In this document: in pieces, positions 45,623-57,273 of the stretch
Layout: every line of letters starts with the position of its first letter
How positions within the stretch are numbered: position 1 is the stretch's first letter
NCBI GenBank assembly: GCA_026874595.1
Contig: CM049320.1
Location: 26,204,214 to 26,268,213, forward strand
Length of the DNA: 64,000 nt
DNA from: Sipunculus nudus
Taxonomy: Eukaryota; Annelida; Sipuncula; Golfingiida; Sipunculidae
Direction of reading: 5' to 3'
The notes under the pieces: generated by a model
What the model saw: only the letters and a program-made list of their open reading frames with translations
The model's database searches: none
Told to the model about the DNA's origin: nothing
Position numbers and translations under genes: made by a program

Positions 45623-48600
45623 CTGCAACATATCAGTGAAAACTTCCCTGTAGCAACAGGCATGGTATATATTAAATATAAATATATGGTGAATCAAAAA
45701 ATTTAATGATAAAACATTTTTGCAATAATAAGTGTAGAGCTCAAAATTGGTTTCTAATGAAAATCAAAAAAAAATTTCTTATGCAGGGGGTAAAACTGAT
45801 GTGGGCGGTGCCTGAGAACCATACCTTTTATTTTTTTTTGGCCTATAACAAAATCATGATTAATTCAAATCAATTTTCAAAGGTTTCAGAGCACTAGATG
45901 AAACCAAAGCTGAAAAACTTATGCAACTGCGGTCAATTTCTGGTCTCAAAATAGTGGAAAAATGTGTTAACAATAAAAATATTCAGGTGGCAACACTAGT
46001 CTTCACAGCCTGATAAAACTAATCATGATCAACATACATATGATAAAGGACACTAGATGAAACCATAGCTGAGACACTGACACCTTGCTGTAATTTGGCA
46101 GTCTAAAGATACAGGGAAAATGTATAAAAAAGCCAGACAGAAGGATGATGGACAAAGGGTGATCTCTATAGCTCAGATGACTGAAAATCAATTGAGCTAA
46201 AGAATTATTTTACCAGTAACTCAAGAAAATGCTATGAGCAATGATAATATTTTATATCCTTAATAGTTGTTCCATGGACAAAGAAGGGAAATGACTCGTA
46301 ATTTCAACTCTAATACCACTCATATATATATCACACTGTATATCTTATCATGAGTAAATTATCATGATATGTCATAATGTGAGATAATGCTTCATTACAG
46401 CCACGATACTATATGTTAATTAGGACATTAATTATTACCTCATCAAAATTAAGGACACAGGGAGGCTGGGCCAGATGAATCAGAGCCTGTAGCAGCAGCG
46501 ATGACAGCTTCTGCTGAAGGTTAGCATCGAAGCGTAGTCTCCTATACAGCTCCATCAGCAGCTGGACGTAGTTCATCCAGTACTGTAACTCACACTTCCT
46601 CATCTCCTGCCAGTCACTGTACAGCGCCTTACACACACTGACTAAACTGCTGTGAAAAGCGTACCGAGGGCTGGCAGTCCCCTGCTGCTGCTCGTACTCT
46701 TTCTGTAATTATAATAATTATGTTAATTACTAAATAATGATATGTTGATGATATATTAATCAGGTATCACATGGCCTTACATACGCTCACTTTACTGGTG
46801 TTGAACGCATACTGAGGGCTGGCGGTTCCAGGCTGCTGCTCATACTCCTGTAATTATAATATGTTAATAAAGAAATTATAATATGTTAATGAAGAAATTT
46901 TGATATGTTAAAGAAATTAGAATACTGGTAGTCGACAAGCGACTACGTGTATCCGCCAAAATCAGAGTAGGACGGGTGAAGTGAGGCATGGATTGAGTGG
47001 CTAGGGGAAATAGAGTTACATGTGTTACATATTAGAATGGATCTCAGCCACATAAACATGATTGTAGGTGGCGCCACCTGTTATTTGAATGAGAAAGTAT
47101 CCAAGTTGTATACACATGCAAAATTTCAGGTGGAAAAGTCAAACCACTGCAGAGATACGAGTGATTTTATCCCACAGCAGACAAACAGATGGACGCTGTG
47201 CAAAAATTGCTGCAGGTGGCGCCACCATTTTTGTGTATATTATAAAGCTATCCAAGGGCTACATTTGTGTAAAAAATTTTTCCTGATCGGTCAAACGGTT
47301 CCCGAGATATGTGGGTTTATGTGTGGAAACAGACGCACAAATGGACACTGGGCAGAGAGGAAAGGTCAGAGGTCAAGGCCACTTGGTTAGGCACCAGTTC
47401 ACATGTGACCCAATAATTTGTGTAAGTTTCTGAATAATCCGTCCAGTAGTCTCAGAGGAGTTCTTCGGGAACGAACGCGGTGGCGGAGGTGGCAGAACCC
47501 GGTCAAAAACATAGTATCCGCAAAACTTCGTTTTGGCGGATACAATTATATATTAATAATATGTTAATCAGGTATCACATGATTTTACACACAGACATAC
47601 TACTGGCTGGTAGTGCTCTCCTGTTGCTCATTCTAGATCTGTAATTATAATATGCATGCATGTAACAGTGGTTTGTAGGGATGTCTAGTGATGATTTAGG
47701 TCCATTTTCTTGCCAGATTATTGAAGATTTCGACAGTGTCTACCAGATTGTTTTGCAGAAGTTTATTCATACTTCCATGCAAATGAAATGTTGTGCAGTA
47801 TTTACAGTGTAGATGTCTCTGCTACTGAACAAAAGAAAAGAACAGTAAACTTACTGCTACATGGAGAGTCCGCGTTGGTCTCATTATTAAAACCACTAAT
47901 TCAGGTGATTATATTGAACAAGCCAGTGCATGTTAATGAAGCATGTTCATGAGATAGTCACCATTCCCTGCTTATTGCTAATACAGTTCCCTTGTAATTG
48001 CCTCCACTGGGAGGATATGTATTGATCCCCATTTGTGTAGATTTTGGTGTAGATCTGGCACATGATCCAGATTTAGGAACATCATTAAGGAACATTCACA
48101 AATGTACAGTCACTTATGTATGCATGAACCTAGCAACATGGGTTGAAAAAGTGAATGCAAACATGGTTTGGGAACATCCCACAATCGGGACCACCACATG
48201 ACCGAGGCTAGCTCACTTTAGAAAGCAGATTTCTAATTATAAGTTGTTAATAGTGTAACTATAATGTTAATGACATGCTGATCAGGTCTCACGGATAAAA
48301 AGCTCTACTTGCCTGTGCGATGAAATTACAGATATTAGCTGCCGTGGTGTAATAGTTCTGGTCTTCCCACGCTCTATTCACCACCACGCGGGCCACTTCT
48401 TTCAAGTCTTCACTATCCAGGCTGCTTGGGTCTGAGAGAACAATTGTTAAACACACTTGGTCAAAGTGCCGCTTTTGTTTCAAATATGAAGGTAACAACA
48501 ATCCAAATGGTCTTTTGAGGAAAAGTAAGCTTATTGATAACCTCTGATATAATCTTATCAAAAATATGTCAAACTGATATATAAGCATTTGCTGCTTTGG

Positions 48601-48674
48601 AACAAGAATATATTTAATAGAAAATTAAAAAGCTGACTACACATCTTCTTTCAGAATACATGAATAGATATCTT

Positions 48675-48714
<40 letters not shown>

Positions 48715-48839
48715 ACAATTTATTTTATATTTTCATTTAAATTTTGATTATTGTAAGATAATTAATTTTTACCATTAATAGCTTGCTGTATATAAGGCCT
48801 AGCCTCTGCCATGTAATTCTCCAGGTCAACGTCGGCCAT
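45407..48839 (-). CDS. MIF4GD: MIF4G domain-containing protein (4 coding exons, complete)
   Basis: Joining 48839-48773, 48431-48313, 46702-46439 and 45622-45407 gives a 221-residue protein, close to the 222 residues I recall for human MIF4GD. The N-terminus is MADVDLENYMAEARPYIQQ, followed by DPSSLDSEDLKEVARVVV, CNFIAQ, WQEMRKCELQYWMNYVQLL, LIHLAQPPC and the C-terminal KQAGNWTLSESATKYYFGI; these align without large gaps with the family, whose end is RAAGWKTTPAAHKYYYSE-like. MIF4GD (SLIP1) is a small all-helical MIF4G/HEAT protein that binds SLBP and translation factors to help translate histone mRNA (family knowledge). The start has a strong context (AACATGG). Two in-frame ATGs lie 42 and 33 nt upstream. 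The intron after residue 62 has a GC donor. The gene probably also has a 5' leader exon at 54700-54890. Confidence 0.9.
45730..45840 (+). repeat. Interspersed repeat family G, copy 2
   Basis: GAGCTCAAAATTGGTTTCTA ... GGTGCCTGAGAACCATACC. In the MIF4GD intron between exons 3 and 4. Confidence 0.6.
46130..46200 (-). repeat. GTCCGTCCG repeat, inverted degenerate copy
   Basis: AAGGATGATGGACAAAGGGT, TATAGCTCAGATGACTG and TTGAGCTAAA, the reverse orientation of the 38.7-kb copy. In the intron between MIF4GD exons 3 and 4. Confidence 0.5.
46439..46702 (-). CDS. MIF4GD: MIF4GD third coding exon
   Basis: Acceptor ataattacag, donor GTAATA; 264 nt, phase 0-0, KEYEQQQGTASPRYAF through LAQPPCVLNFDE. Diverged partial copies of its 5' end and acceptor lie at 46773-46860 and 47583-47650. 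Confidence 0.92.
46791..46847 (-). other. Duplicate of the start of MIF4GD exon 3, possible cassette exon
   Basis: A diverged copy of the exon 3 acceptor and first codons reads EYEQQPGTASPQYAFNTSK in frame. It is followed by AAA|GTGAGC, which could act as a donor. Used as an exon it would add 57 nt, phase 0-0, leaving the frame intact. A further, broken copy (with in-frame TAG) is at about 47583-47650. Confidence 0.4.
46949..47543. mobile_element. TIR element in MIF4GD intron, 595 bp
   Basis: Begins GTATCCGCCAAAA and ends TTTTGGCGGATAC. The right end is itself a hairpin (GTATCCGC ... GCGGATAC at 47514-47543). The interior has two diverged units of about 150 bp, each with GGTGGCGCCACC. A 122-codon frame runs through it but looks accidental. 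It separates the two exon-3 duplicates. Confidence 0.65.
47995..48230 (+). repeat. Interspersed repeat family E, copy 3
   Basis: AATTGCCTCCACTGGGAGGA ... TTGATCCCCATTTGTGTAGA ... GTCACTTATGTATGCATGAA ... ACTTTAGAAAGCAGATTTCT. In the MIF4GD intron before exon 3. Confidence 0.65.
48313..48431 (-). CDS. MIF4GD: MIF4GD second coding exon, GC donor
   Basis: Acceptor ttgttctctcag; 119 nt; encodes (N)DPSSLDSEDLKEV to NICNFIAQ. The donor reads CAG|GCAAGT, a textbook GC-AG intron donor with otherwise perfect consensus. Confidence 0.9.
48678..48710. repeat. (TA)n microsatellite
   Basis: TA run in the MIF4GD intron between coding exons 1 and 2. Confidence 0.95.
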
Positions 48840-48919
48840 GTTGACCTTGAAGGTTTTATATGTTATAACCATTCCAATCATGTTTTCAGTTTTCTTCTCT
48901 GACAGCCAGAAATCCTTTT
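48773..48919 (-). CDS. MIF4GD: MIF4GD first coding exon
   Basis: On the minus strand, acceptor tatctttgtag and donor GTAAAA. The chosen ATG is at 48839-48837; the frame is open back to the acceptor through EKKTENMIGMV, so a longer N-terminus is possible. Coding part is 67 nt from the chosen ATG. Confidence 0.85.
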
Positions 48920-50759
48920 CTACAAAGATACACAAACTCAAAAATTGGGAATTATAGAGTGTAATGATCTTTTTTTTTTCACTTTACTGAAGTACACAAC
49001 ATCAGCTGTCAATAATGTTTTTTTCTGATTGCAAGTGATATATAATTTATATTTATCCTTTGTTTTCTTTACTATACAAATATACCACAATACTCATACA
49101 GAAGACACAAAAATATTAATAAAATATGAAAATTTATAAATTGTATCTATAATTCTGAAGTCACAGTTATGTATCAGTGATATTTCTTTTAAAACTCATG
49201 GATGACTTATTTTAATTTCAAATTGTAGCATTTTTAATTTATACACCTATATAATGCAGTAAACCCTCAAAATTATGAGGTGGTCATTTGAGCCAGGCCT
49301 TATATAAATAGCAAAAAAAGAATCTGGACCATGAACAACTCTTTATTTTAAGGGTGTTGCTAATCCAAGGGGGGTCTTGGGCAAGGTTTCCCAAAAAAAT
49401 TAATTTTTTATATGCTACAAAATCATGTTTAAATTAATGAAAAGTTAAAAAATATGTATATCATCAGAAAAAAAACACTGAACCAGGGTTAAAGCTATGT
49501 ATGCTTTATGGGGTCTATGATGAATTTAAAACTACTTTTGGACTCATTATTGATATGGGTTTTTTTCTCAATCCTGCTACCTTAAGGCAAGAGCAAATGA
49601 TAGATGAAGCATATCCTATAGAAATTTATTTCTATATCAAAAGCCATGGGACTTTAATAAGTGAAATGTAACTGTGCAGAAGCCCTGCTTCTGAATAATA
49701 CTTCTGAAAATGAAAACCATCAGTTTGGGGTTGTGAATACTGGGTGAAGTGTTAAATGGGTTATCTTGGTTTTTGACTGGCTAGTGGGATTTCAACTGGG
49801 ATTAAGGCTATGTGTTTTAAATGGAAGTGCAATATCTTAATAGGAAGAAATACAGTACTTTTTACCCTAATCACAAAACTTGATTTATACATACAGTTTA
49901 ATACATATATCTTTTAATACAATATATTCATAAATTTCTCTTTGAAACTGCTGTAGTAATAAAAAGTAGTAGTATAACACAACCATGCAAACAAATACAA
50001 AATGATGTCAAAGAAAAAATTATGCAGGGGTTCCAATGCCTGAAGTTTTTGAATTATCTAACTTTTCTCAGCTAATCTCATGAATTGGTGTGTCCAAAAG
50101 GTCAAAGTTCATGGATCTAAAGATTATTCATTACTGCACTTCATTTTCAAGACAATTAAGGTTATCAAGATGTTATAACCTAGATTTGATTCATGGCACA
50201 AACAACTTAGTATATTTTCCCAAAAGAAGACAGGATCTATTCATCATGATTAATACATGCCCATGTTATTTTTTATTCTAAAGCTAAGACTCCTTATGTA
50301 CAGAATTCAGATGTGCATGATGTGGAATCTGGCATGCGGAATGTATAATGCGTGTTGAGAAACTTCATATAAACCTGCATGGCATCATGCATGTTTTCTA
50401 TATGTTGCCCCTGCATACCATGTGGAACCAGCAAAAATTGCTAAAATACATGTAGCAATTCGTTTTGTTGGATATGCCTTCCGCATGGTGTATCCATGCA
50501 TAAGTAATCTCACCTTTCTTCTTAAGTCAATAGCGATTTTGTCTGCAGTGCGCATCACGTATATAAGGAATCTTAGCTTAAGATAGTATGGAATGATGCA
50601 GGAAACATAAAAGTCAAACATTAATTTAAATCAAAATTTTTCCAATCCTTGTTGAAAATTTTATAGAATATAATGATTTTTTAAGTACTAAATTTTTTCA
50701 TTTCTACATTCATATTTATAGAGGTTTCTTTTTTCTGAGAACTGCACAGTGATAAAAGA

Positions 50760-50960
50760 CATCCCGGTATACAATATCTTATTGATAGATAACATTTTTT
50801 CTAGCAATATCTTATAGATATATAAAATAAGTTATATTAACACTAATAGATAGATGATAAAATTTCTTACAATATTTGATAGATATACAAAATATTTTTT
50901 ATTCTCAAATAGATAGATTATAAAATCTTTACAATATCTTTTTCAAATATAATATACTTT
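50760..50960 (+). repeat. Irregular AT-rich tandem repeat
   Basis: CAATATCTTATTGATAGATA, CAATATCTTATAGATATATA, CAATATTTGATAGATATACA and ATAGATAGAT units of about 50-60 bp. Confidence 0.5.
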
Positions 50961-51844
50961 CTTATCAATATCAAGGGGGAGATGACATATAGCCAAATTT
51001 CAGGCAGAGGAATCCCCGCACAAGAAACTGAGTAGCATAAAACAACTTAAACTACAACTATATACATAATGTAAAATACCACAACTGCTACTGGGTTCTA
51101 AGGAACATTTCTTGGGACTGATGACTGATGCCCCTCTCAGGTTAAGGTGACGATCTCTCTCAAGGCGAGCAAACTGATGCTGACGAATATAATTGATAAA
51201 GCCGTGCTGCAGGTCAAGCCTGCGACCTTCCATGACGAGGAAGCGACAAACAAAGCACGGTGCAGGGAAGATATGTGAGTAGCACCACGCTAAGCTCTGT
51301 TAATGCAAGCAGGCTTCAAATTCCCTGAGAATGAAGAATGATTAAATAGTGAAATATGAAATAGGTGATCAGACAGGAAGCAATTACCGTAATGGACATA
51401 ATGAACGTTCTGGGCACTCTTAAATTTGAATTTTATAAAATAGTTTTGGTACCCCAAAATATGCTCCCCCCACCATATGCTGTTCTAGGGCTTAAATATA
51501 TGAGGATTCTGGGGAAATTTAGGAAAATTTAGGGAAAATTTCTTTTCCTCAGCCAAAATTTATGGCCATGTGACACCCTGACATAATTTCAAGCCATCAA
51601 AATCATCAAGCGGGGACGAAAATAACAGTGATGGCAACTGATGCCAAATTTTATTATTTTGTAGGAATGGCTCATCCTTTCCGTTTTCTCAAAGATGTCT
51701 CTCTCAAATCCTTGGGGACACTCATTATGGTGAGGACACTCATTATGTCAAATATGGTAATATAAACAGGGATGTGCTCAGTGTTATTTCAGTGACAAGC
51801 AGGAGTACAGATGAGCCCCTACACTGGGTATATAAGGAACATTT

Positions 51845-52045
51845 TGAAAGGGACCTCTGCCCATATCTATTATTCTACCATCTATTAGCTAAAGATAATC
51901 CTTTGAAACTTTAAAATATGCCAGAAAAACACTGTTTTCATGGCACAGGCAATTTGTTTTGTTTATATCAGCGTGTTAATAACATGTGGGAGACCCTGCC
52001 AAAATAATGTAAACACATCCAACAAGAACATCTGGTGTTCAGATG
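51845..52045 (+). repeat. Interspersed repeat family C, copy 4
   Basis: GGACCTCTGCCCATATC, CTATTAGCTAAAGATAATCC, GCCAGAAAAACAC, CCAAAATAATGTAAACACAT, AACAAGAACATCTGG. Confidence 0.6.
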
Positions 52046-52249
52046 AACCAGAGTTTTGCAGATATCATTTTGCAAACTAGTGACCTCTCATATGCAGCCT
52101 CCAACCTGCAGTTACATGTTTTTTTTCTTTTGTTTGTCGGCATCGGTACATGTGACATGTTTACTAATAGTTTGTAGATAAACTAGGTCAAACTAGATGT
52201 AATTGGACCATGGTCCTCAGAGGGCCCCACAGTGAGAAATGGTGTATTT

Positions 52250-52565
52250 AGATGTTACTTGAAAATCAATGATTGGGCTGTGTCGGTCATATTGGAATTC
52301 CAACAGGTCTGTTATTCAATAAGTCTAGATCCGGAGCCCTCTTATGTACCAATCATCCCTGTGAATTTGGGAAAGCTGAAGTATGTTGTTGTTGAGTTAT
52401 CGCACACGAAAGAAAATCAGCGATTGGGCTGTAGCAGCCATATTGGAAATCCGACAGGTCTGTAATTCGATAGGTCTAGAGCCCTTGTATGTACCAATCA
52501 TACCTGTGAATTTGGAAAGTGCAAGTATGTTGTTGTTGAATTATCGCATGCAAAGAAAATGTCAC
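52250..52565 (+). repeat. Tandem duplication of about 151 bp
   Basis: GATTGGGCTGTGTCGGTCAT at 52270 and GATTGGGCTGTAGCAGCCAT at 52421, each followed by ACAGGTCTGT, TATGTACCAATCAT, GTGAATTTGG and GTATGTTGTTGTTGA. Confidence 0.75.
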
Positions 52566-52974
52566 TGATGGAAGTTTGAAGGGACGGACTGACATGGTGA
52601 CCACTATAGGGCACTGCTTATAAAGCAGGGCCCTAATGACCATGACACAGGCATCATATGAACCTTTCATAGCAGGAATGGTGTATATAATTTAGCTATA
52701 CGTAAGCAGAGTAAGCCAGAAAGCGAATAAAAGCAACAGATGAAGACAGTGAATAGATGACTTTAATTTAAATTGCAGCGCAAACATATTCTGGGGGAAA
52801 TTTAGGATCTAGATTAAGAACTTTAAACAGCAATGCAAACAGTGAAGGAAATACATCTACACTGTGTCACTGAGGTAGAAATATGCATCACTTTGCATGT
52901 TACTCCTGAAAAAGTCAGGTAAAAAAGATTATAAATGAAATAAATAATGCTAGATATTTACCTACAAGTGCACC

Positions 52975-53450
52975 ACAAACATGCAGAATATGCCATCTTA
53001 TATCTTGTGACCTCTGACCTCATTAAATCTGTGTGAATTTATAGTATTGGTTAACATTTACAATGAGTTTCATGAAAATCCATCAGATTTAGATAAGTCA
53101 TCATAATGCAACCAAGGTCTGGTGACCTATGACCTCATTAGATATGCATGGATTTTGCCCAGAATCAAACTTAGGTGAGATGTTTCACTGTTGATAACTT
53201 TTATTAGAGTTTCATAAAAATCCATCACATTCCTGATAAGTTACTGTGTCGTCACCACAAAGTAGCTTTGTGACCTCTGACCTCATTAAATATACATGGA
53301 ATTTGTCTATAACTGAGCATTGGCCAGATAATCTTTTGGTTAGAAGTTATGAAGAGTTATCAAATCCCTGGTAAGTTAATAAAGTTATAATGACGACACT
53401 AAAAGTTGACGGACTGACAACGGACGGACAGACAGACCATGAGTATACCA
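52975..53450 (+). repeat. Three tandem units followed by a GACGGACGG tail
   Basis: GTGACCTCTGACCTCATTAA at about 53007 and 53270, GTGACCTATGACCTCATTAG at about 53121, each followed by ATTT and ATCCATCA or ATCAAATCCC; then CGGACGGACAGACAGACC. A common layout of non-autonomous elements in bivalves (inference). Confidence 0.65.
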
Positions 53451-54184
53451 TAATACATCCCATGCTTCATAGGTGGGCTAAGGTATTAAAGGGTGTGGCC
53501 AGGATGTCATAGGTGAAAGAAATCACTGTATTAATGTTGAACTACAGATTTTGAGAACATTCGTATTATTCCAATACTCTATGGCAATGTCTCCATCACT
53601 GACTATATGTGACCTTTCAGATGTATTTTATTCATGAGAATAAAGAAAAAGAACACTGCTAGGCACCCATTGAGCTGGATGGCCACAAAAAATCCAGGTG
53701 CATCCTTGCACCATGCGGTGTGAGCACATCCCTGTTTATAATTAATTACAATTTAACCAATCCCCAAATTAGTTCATTATTTCCACAGTAAAACATAGCC
53801 ACATATAAGTCTATACAAAATATATTACCTCTACAAATCATAAAAAAATAATCTGGTAACTATTAATTAATTAATTTGTTCATATTCCCATCACCATTCT
53901 GTTTTATTAAGTAATCATTTCCATAACACATTTCTAATGTTATTTCTAGATCGGTTTGTCTATGGTATACCATGATATTCCCATAACTAATCAGTCAAAT
54001 AAGTTTCTGGTCCTAAGGAATAATGAAAGCAAATTTAAAGCCATGCGGGACAGGAAATCTGTACAGAAAACACACAAGCAGGGTTTGCACAATATTGATT
54101 GATCCATTATTTATTGTTAACAAAATCCATGGTGTGGCTAAGAATTGTGTAGGGTCCATGATATTTTTTAAAGACTTTTTTTTG

Positions 54185-54605
54185 GTGGAGGTAATTGCCT
54201 CAATTTTTTAATGCTTTTAATACTATGTACACCTGCAGAATTCCATCCCAATTTCAGATTATATGGTGGAGGCTCACATGTGATAATCCTGGTGTCAAAC
54301 TGGCTGAGTGTGTGTCATCCCCATTGCTGGGTTAAAACACTAAAGAACCCATGAAAGGTGTGCTCCTTTCTGACTGAAATTTGACTCTTAGGCGCAGTCT
54401 CCCCTTTTGTAAACATTCCTTTATGACGCTCCTAAATCCGAAAAGATGCTGGATCAACACCAAATTCTGATTCTTTCATGGCTGATTTCTAAAATACCCT
54501 GAACATTTCATGAGATTTTGTTAATGATTGCATGAGTTCAGTATATTGTGAACAAACTCACAGACAAACAGGATTGATTACATAACTCTCCTGGTGGAGG
54601 CAACT
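54185..54605 (-). repeat. Interspersed repeat family E, inverted copy
   Basis: Read on the minus strand it begins GTTGCCTCCACCAGGAGAGT and holds TGTTTGTCTGTGAGTTTG and CTCATGCAATCATTAAC; a second GCCTCC-type end is at 54190. Confidence 0.5.
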
Positions 54606-54699
54606 AGTGATTGATGATTGAGCAAACCCTCATGTATTTACAGTAAACAATGATGAAAATAAAGGAACTACAAGACAGATCTGTTACAACACCAGTTAC

Positions 54700-54890
54700 C
54701 TTTCTCTGTTAGTCTGTTTACTGGAATTTGTCCTGGAGTTTGTTGTGGAGGTTGTATTTGTAAACCAGGACCCCGGCCACAGCAAGTACCAGCAGCACAA
54801 TGACGATGAACGGGAACGCCTGAACCAGATGATGGATGTGTGGAATCGGCATCTTAACTGTTCACTGCCCCACTCCAAAATCGGGTATCA
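54700..54890 (-). other. Probable 5' leader exon of MIF4GD
   Basis: Minus-strand acceptor tgtttttcag next to 54890 and donor AAAG|GTAACT next to 54700. The next recognisable downstream exon on this strand is the first coding exon of MIF4GD, 5.8 kb away. No other gene is seen between them. A third frame of this exon is also open into the MIF4GD frame but contains no ATG. Confidence 0.5.
54718..54852 (-). CDS. 44-residue single-pass membrane micropeptide in the MIF4GD leader exon
   Basis: A complete ORF with start context AAGATG (A at -3), an in-frame TGA four codons upstream and stop TAA. It starts MPIPHIHHLVQA, has one hydrophobic segment of about 19 residues (FPFIVIVLLVLAVAGVLVY, residues 13-31) and a polar basic tail, KYNLHNKLQDKFQ. 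The basic tail after the segment suggests a cytosolic C-terminus. It lies inside an exon (54700-54890) bordered by ttgtttttcag and GTAACT. The stop is only 18 nt before the donor, so splicing downstream should not trigger nonsense-mediated decay. I cannot name a family. It could be a micropeptide gene of its own or an upstream ORF of MIF4GD. Confidence 0.55.
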   Translation of the reverse strand: MPIPHIHHLVQAFPFIVIVLLVLAVAGVLVYKYNLHNKLQDKFQ

Positions 54891-55566
54891 CTGAAAAACA
54901 ATAAGAACACTTTTAAACACAAATCCCACAAAAAAGTACTGGTACTTAATATCAATTTTTGACAGTGATGGTCTAGTCACTGGGTGCTGACCCAAAATGA
55001 CGGACATCTTGCAATTTATGTTAGACAAGGTGGTGGCAACAGTAGCTTCCTATAGTGATGGACAGTGTGGAACAACTATGGGCCACACTATTTTTCCACT
55101 ATCAATCTTGTCAGTTCCTTTAACGCTTGATGCCCAGTAGGGTTAGCCATTATAAACAAATCTCTTTGACTTAACTTCAAAGATTTGCTTGTGTCAACTT
55201 GTGCCCTGTTGTGTCAAAGCCCCGTTAATTTAGCTCAACCTTTTTCAATAGTGAACTCCAAACTTCTGAGTAACTGTACAATAAACACTTACTTAATAGG
55301 AAGTGTCCAGGCAGCCAACAATATCAGCTGCAGAGTGTCAGAGCCTGGAGAGTCTGCACAACCACCTAGACTTCCCACAGTCCAGCCTCTGCACAGACAA
55401 CAATGCTGTAACTGATATTACTGAGTGTCAGCTGCCTAGATGTGTGACATTCTAGACCTAGTATGGTTTGGTTACATACATTATAATAAATCATACATTA
55501 AATCATAACTGACCATATTTTTATATCTACATTTATTTGAACTGTTATTGTACAAAATATCCATTT

Positions 55567-55569
<3 letters not shown>

Positions 55570-55646
<77 letters not shown>
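55570..55646. repeat. (TA)n microsatellite
   Basis: About 38 TA units, abutting a CAGTCCAACCTGTCTGAACG MITE-like end at 55647. Confidence 0.95.
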
Positions 55647-55649
<3 letters not shown>

Positions 55650-55899
55650 TCCAACCTGTCTGAACGACCACCAGTGAAATGCAGGCAACTTGTCTTTTAC
55701 GACCACTGGATATCAGCCCCTTATGAAATTCCATTATATAATTATCAATCCCTTCTGAATTCTGTTATATTATTCTATAGATAAACCCTGTGAAAAAACA
55801 ACCACCTGGCTATTACTGATTACAGGCAGTTTTTCCCCGACCAAAGTGATATATTGACCTGCCTAATGCGGACACTCATTGAGCTACTCACTGACCAGT

Positions 55900-57210
55900 G
55901 CTGACCGATCGGTTGATTACCATGCGTGAAGTTGCAGGCACTTGCACTGCTGTTTGTTTTACTGGGGGCCGTTTGGGAGGACCCTGAGCCTGGAGTCCCA
56001 GCTAGGCCACATTAATTGCTCACATGACCACACAGAAATGGAGGTCCCCCAAAGTTAATCTTTTACCTGTGCCTCCCCCCCCCCCCCCCCCCCCCCGTGG
56101 TTTGTCTTTGATCTATTCAGTGTGTCATGAAAGGCGTTACTACAAAGAGTGAATAATCCATGATGTTCCTATGAAGCAAGTGATGGTAGTAACCAGTGAC
56201 GTCAGCAAACAATTTTGAGTGGTTCATATAGGGGTTTGTAGCTGACAACAAGAGTTTTTTTTAAAAGGGGTGAAATATAGAAATGGCATAGTTATTTAAA
56301 ATGTTCAGTTTAAAATGTTTGTGAATGTGGCCTCTGCCACAAATTTCTGACAGCCTTTATCATTCAAAGAACTTATTTGAGAATGTTCAAAATTGCCCTA
56401 CGGCCTGAAAATTTGCAATTCACATAAGGCCTCATTAATGGCCTGCTTGTATGCATGGTAGCCAGTTGGCAATATTCAGAAGAATTGCCGTCTAGGGCTA
56501 TGCAAATGAATTGAAAAGACCCCATGACATGACATGTTGTCATTGTAACTGTGAGTACCTATTCGCGTACATCTGTACTCCTATTTCTTCTGTCACTTAT
56601 CAGCACTCCTGCCCTCATAGGAGGTAAAAGCAATGATTTAATCAACATTTGATTGTCAATTAACTAAAGGTTCAATGCAAATTGGCGGCAACAAGTGGTG
56701 ATCATTCATTTTTCAGGGTTACGTCGGTAAATAATGAAAACATATTGAAGGGCGATGTCAAATTCAATACTGGCGGCACGCTGGTGTACATCTTATGTAA
56801 AAGAAACCCTGTATAATTAAAAACCAAAGGCTAAGATTCTTGTTTATAACAGTAGAACCCTCATTATATTTTCAATCAAAACTCCACCTGAATATGAAAA
56901 TGGTTTTCACGTCTTCAAATAATATTTTCTTATATATCGGTAGGCCCTATTACAGATTTACCGATGATGTAAAGCTTATCATTACCTTTCTTGTAAACGG
57001 TCTGTCTTTCTGTAAACGTTGACAGAAATTAATTGAAATGGACTTGTTTAAACATGTAAAAGTTGCAGGCCTACTAATATGCATACCTTTGTCATGCATG
57101 TCATTAAATTTGTGCAGTTTCTTAAATTTTCAGAACCTGTCTAATATGACCAACTGTCTTTTATGACCACTTGTGCCCAGTCCCTTGGGTGATCGCATTA
57201 GACAGGTTCG

Positions 57211-57273
<63 letters not shown>

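Noticed and set aside
45623-45645. Acceptor ttgctacag as the start of the last MIF4GD exon
   Set aside because: Joined to the phase-0 donor at 46439 it runs into TGA after four codons; the acceptor at 45623 keeps the frame and aligns with the family without a gap.
47022-47390. 122-codon plus-strand frame
   Set aside because: It lies inside a short TIR element made of two diverged repeat units; the units are not read in a consistent frame and no family is recognised.
52232-52568. Two overlapping plus-strand frames
   Set aside because: They follow a 151-bp tandem duplication and shift frame between units.
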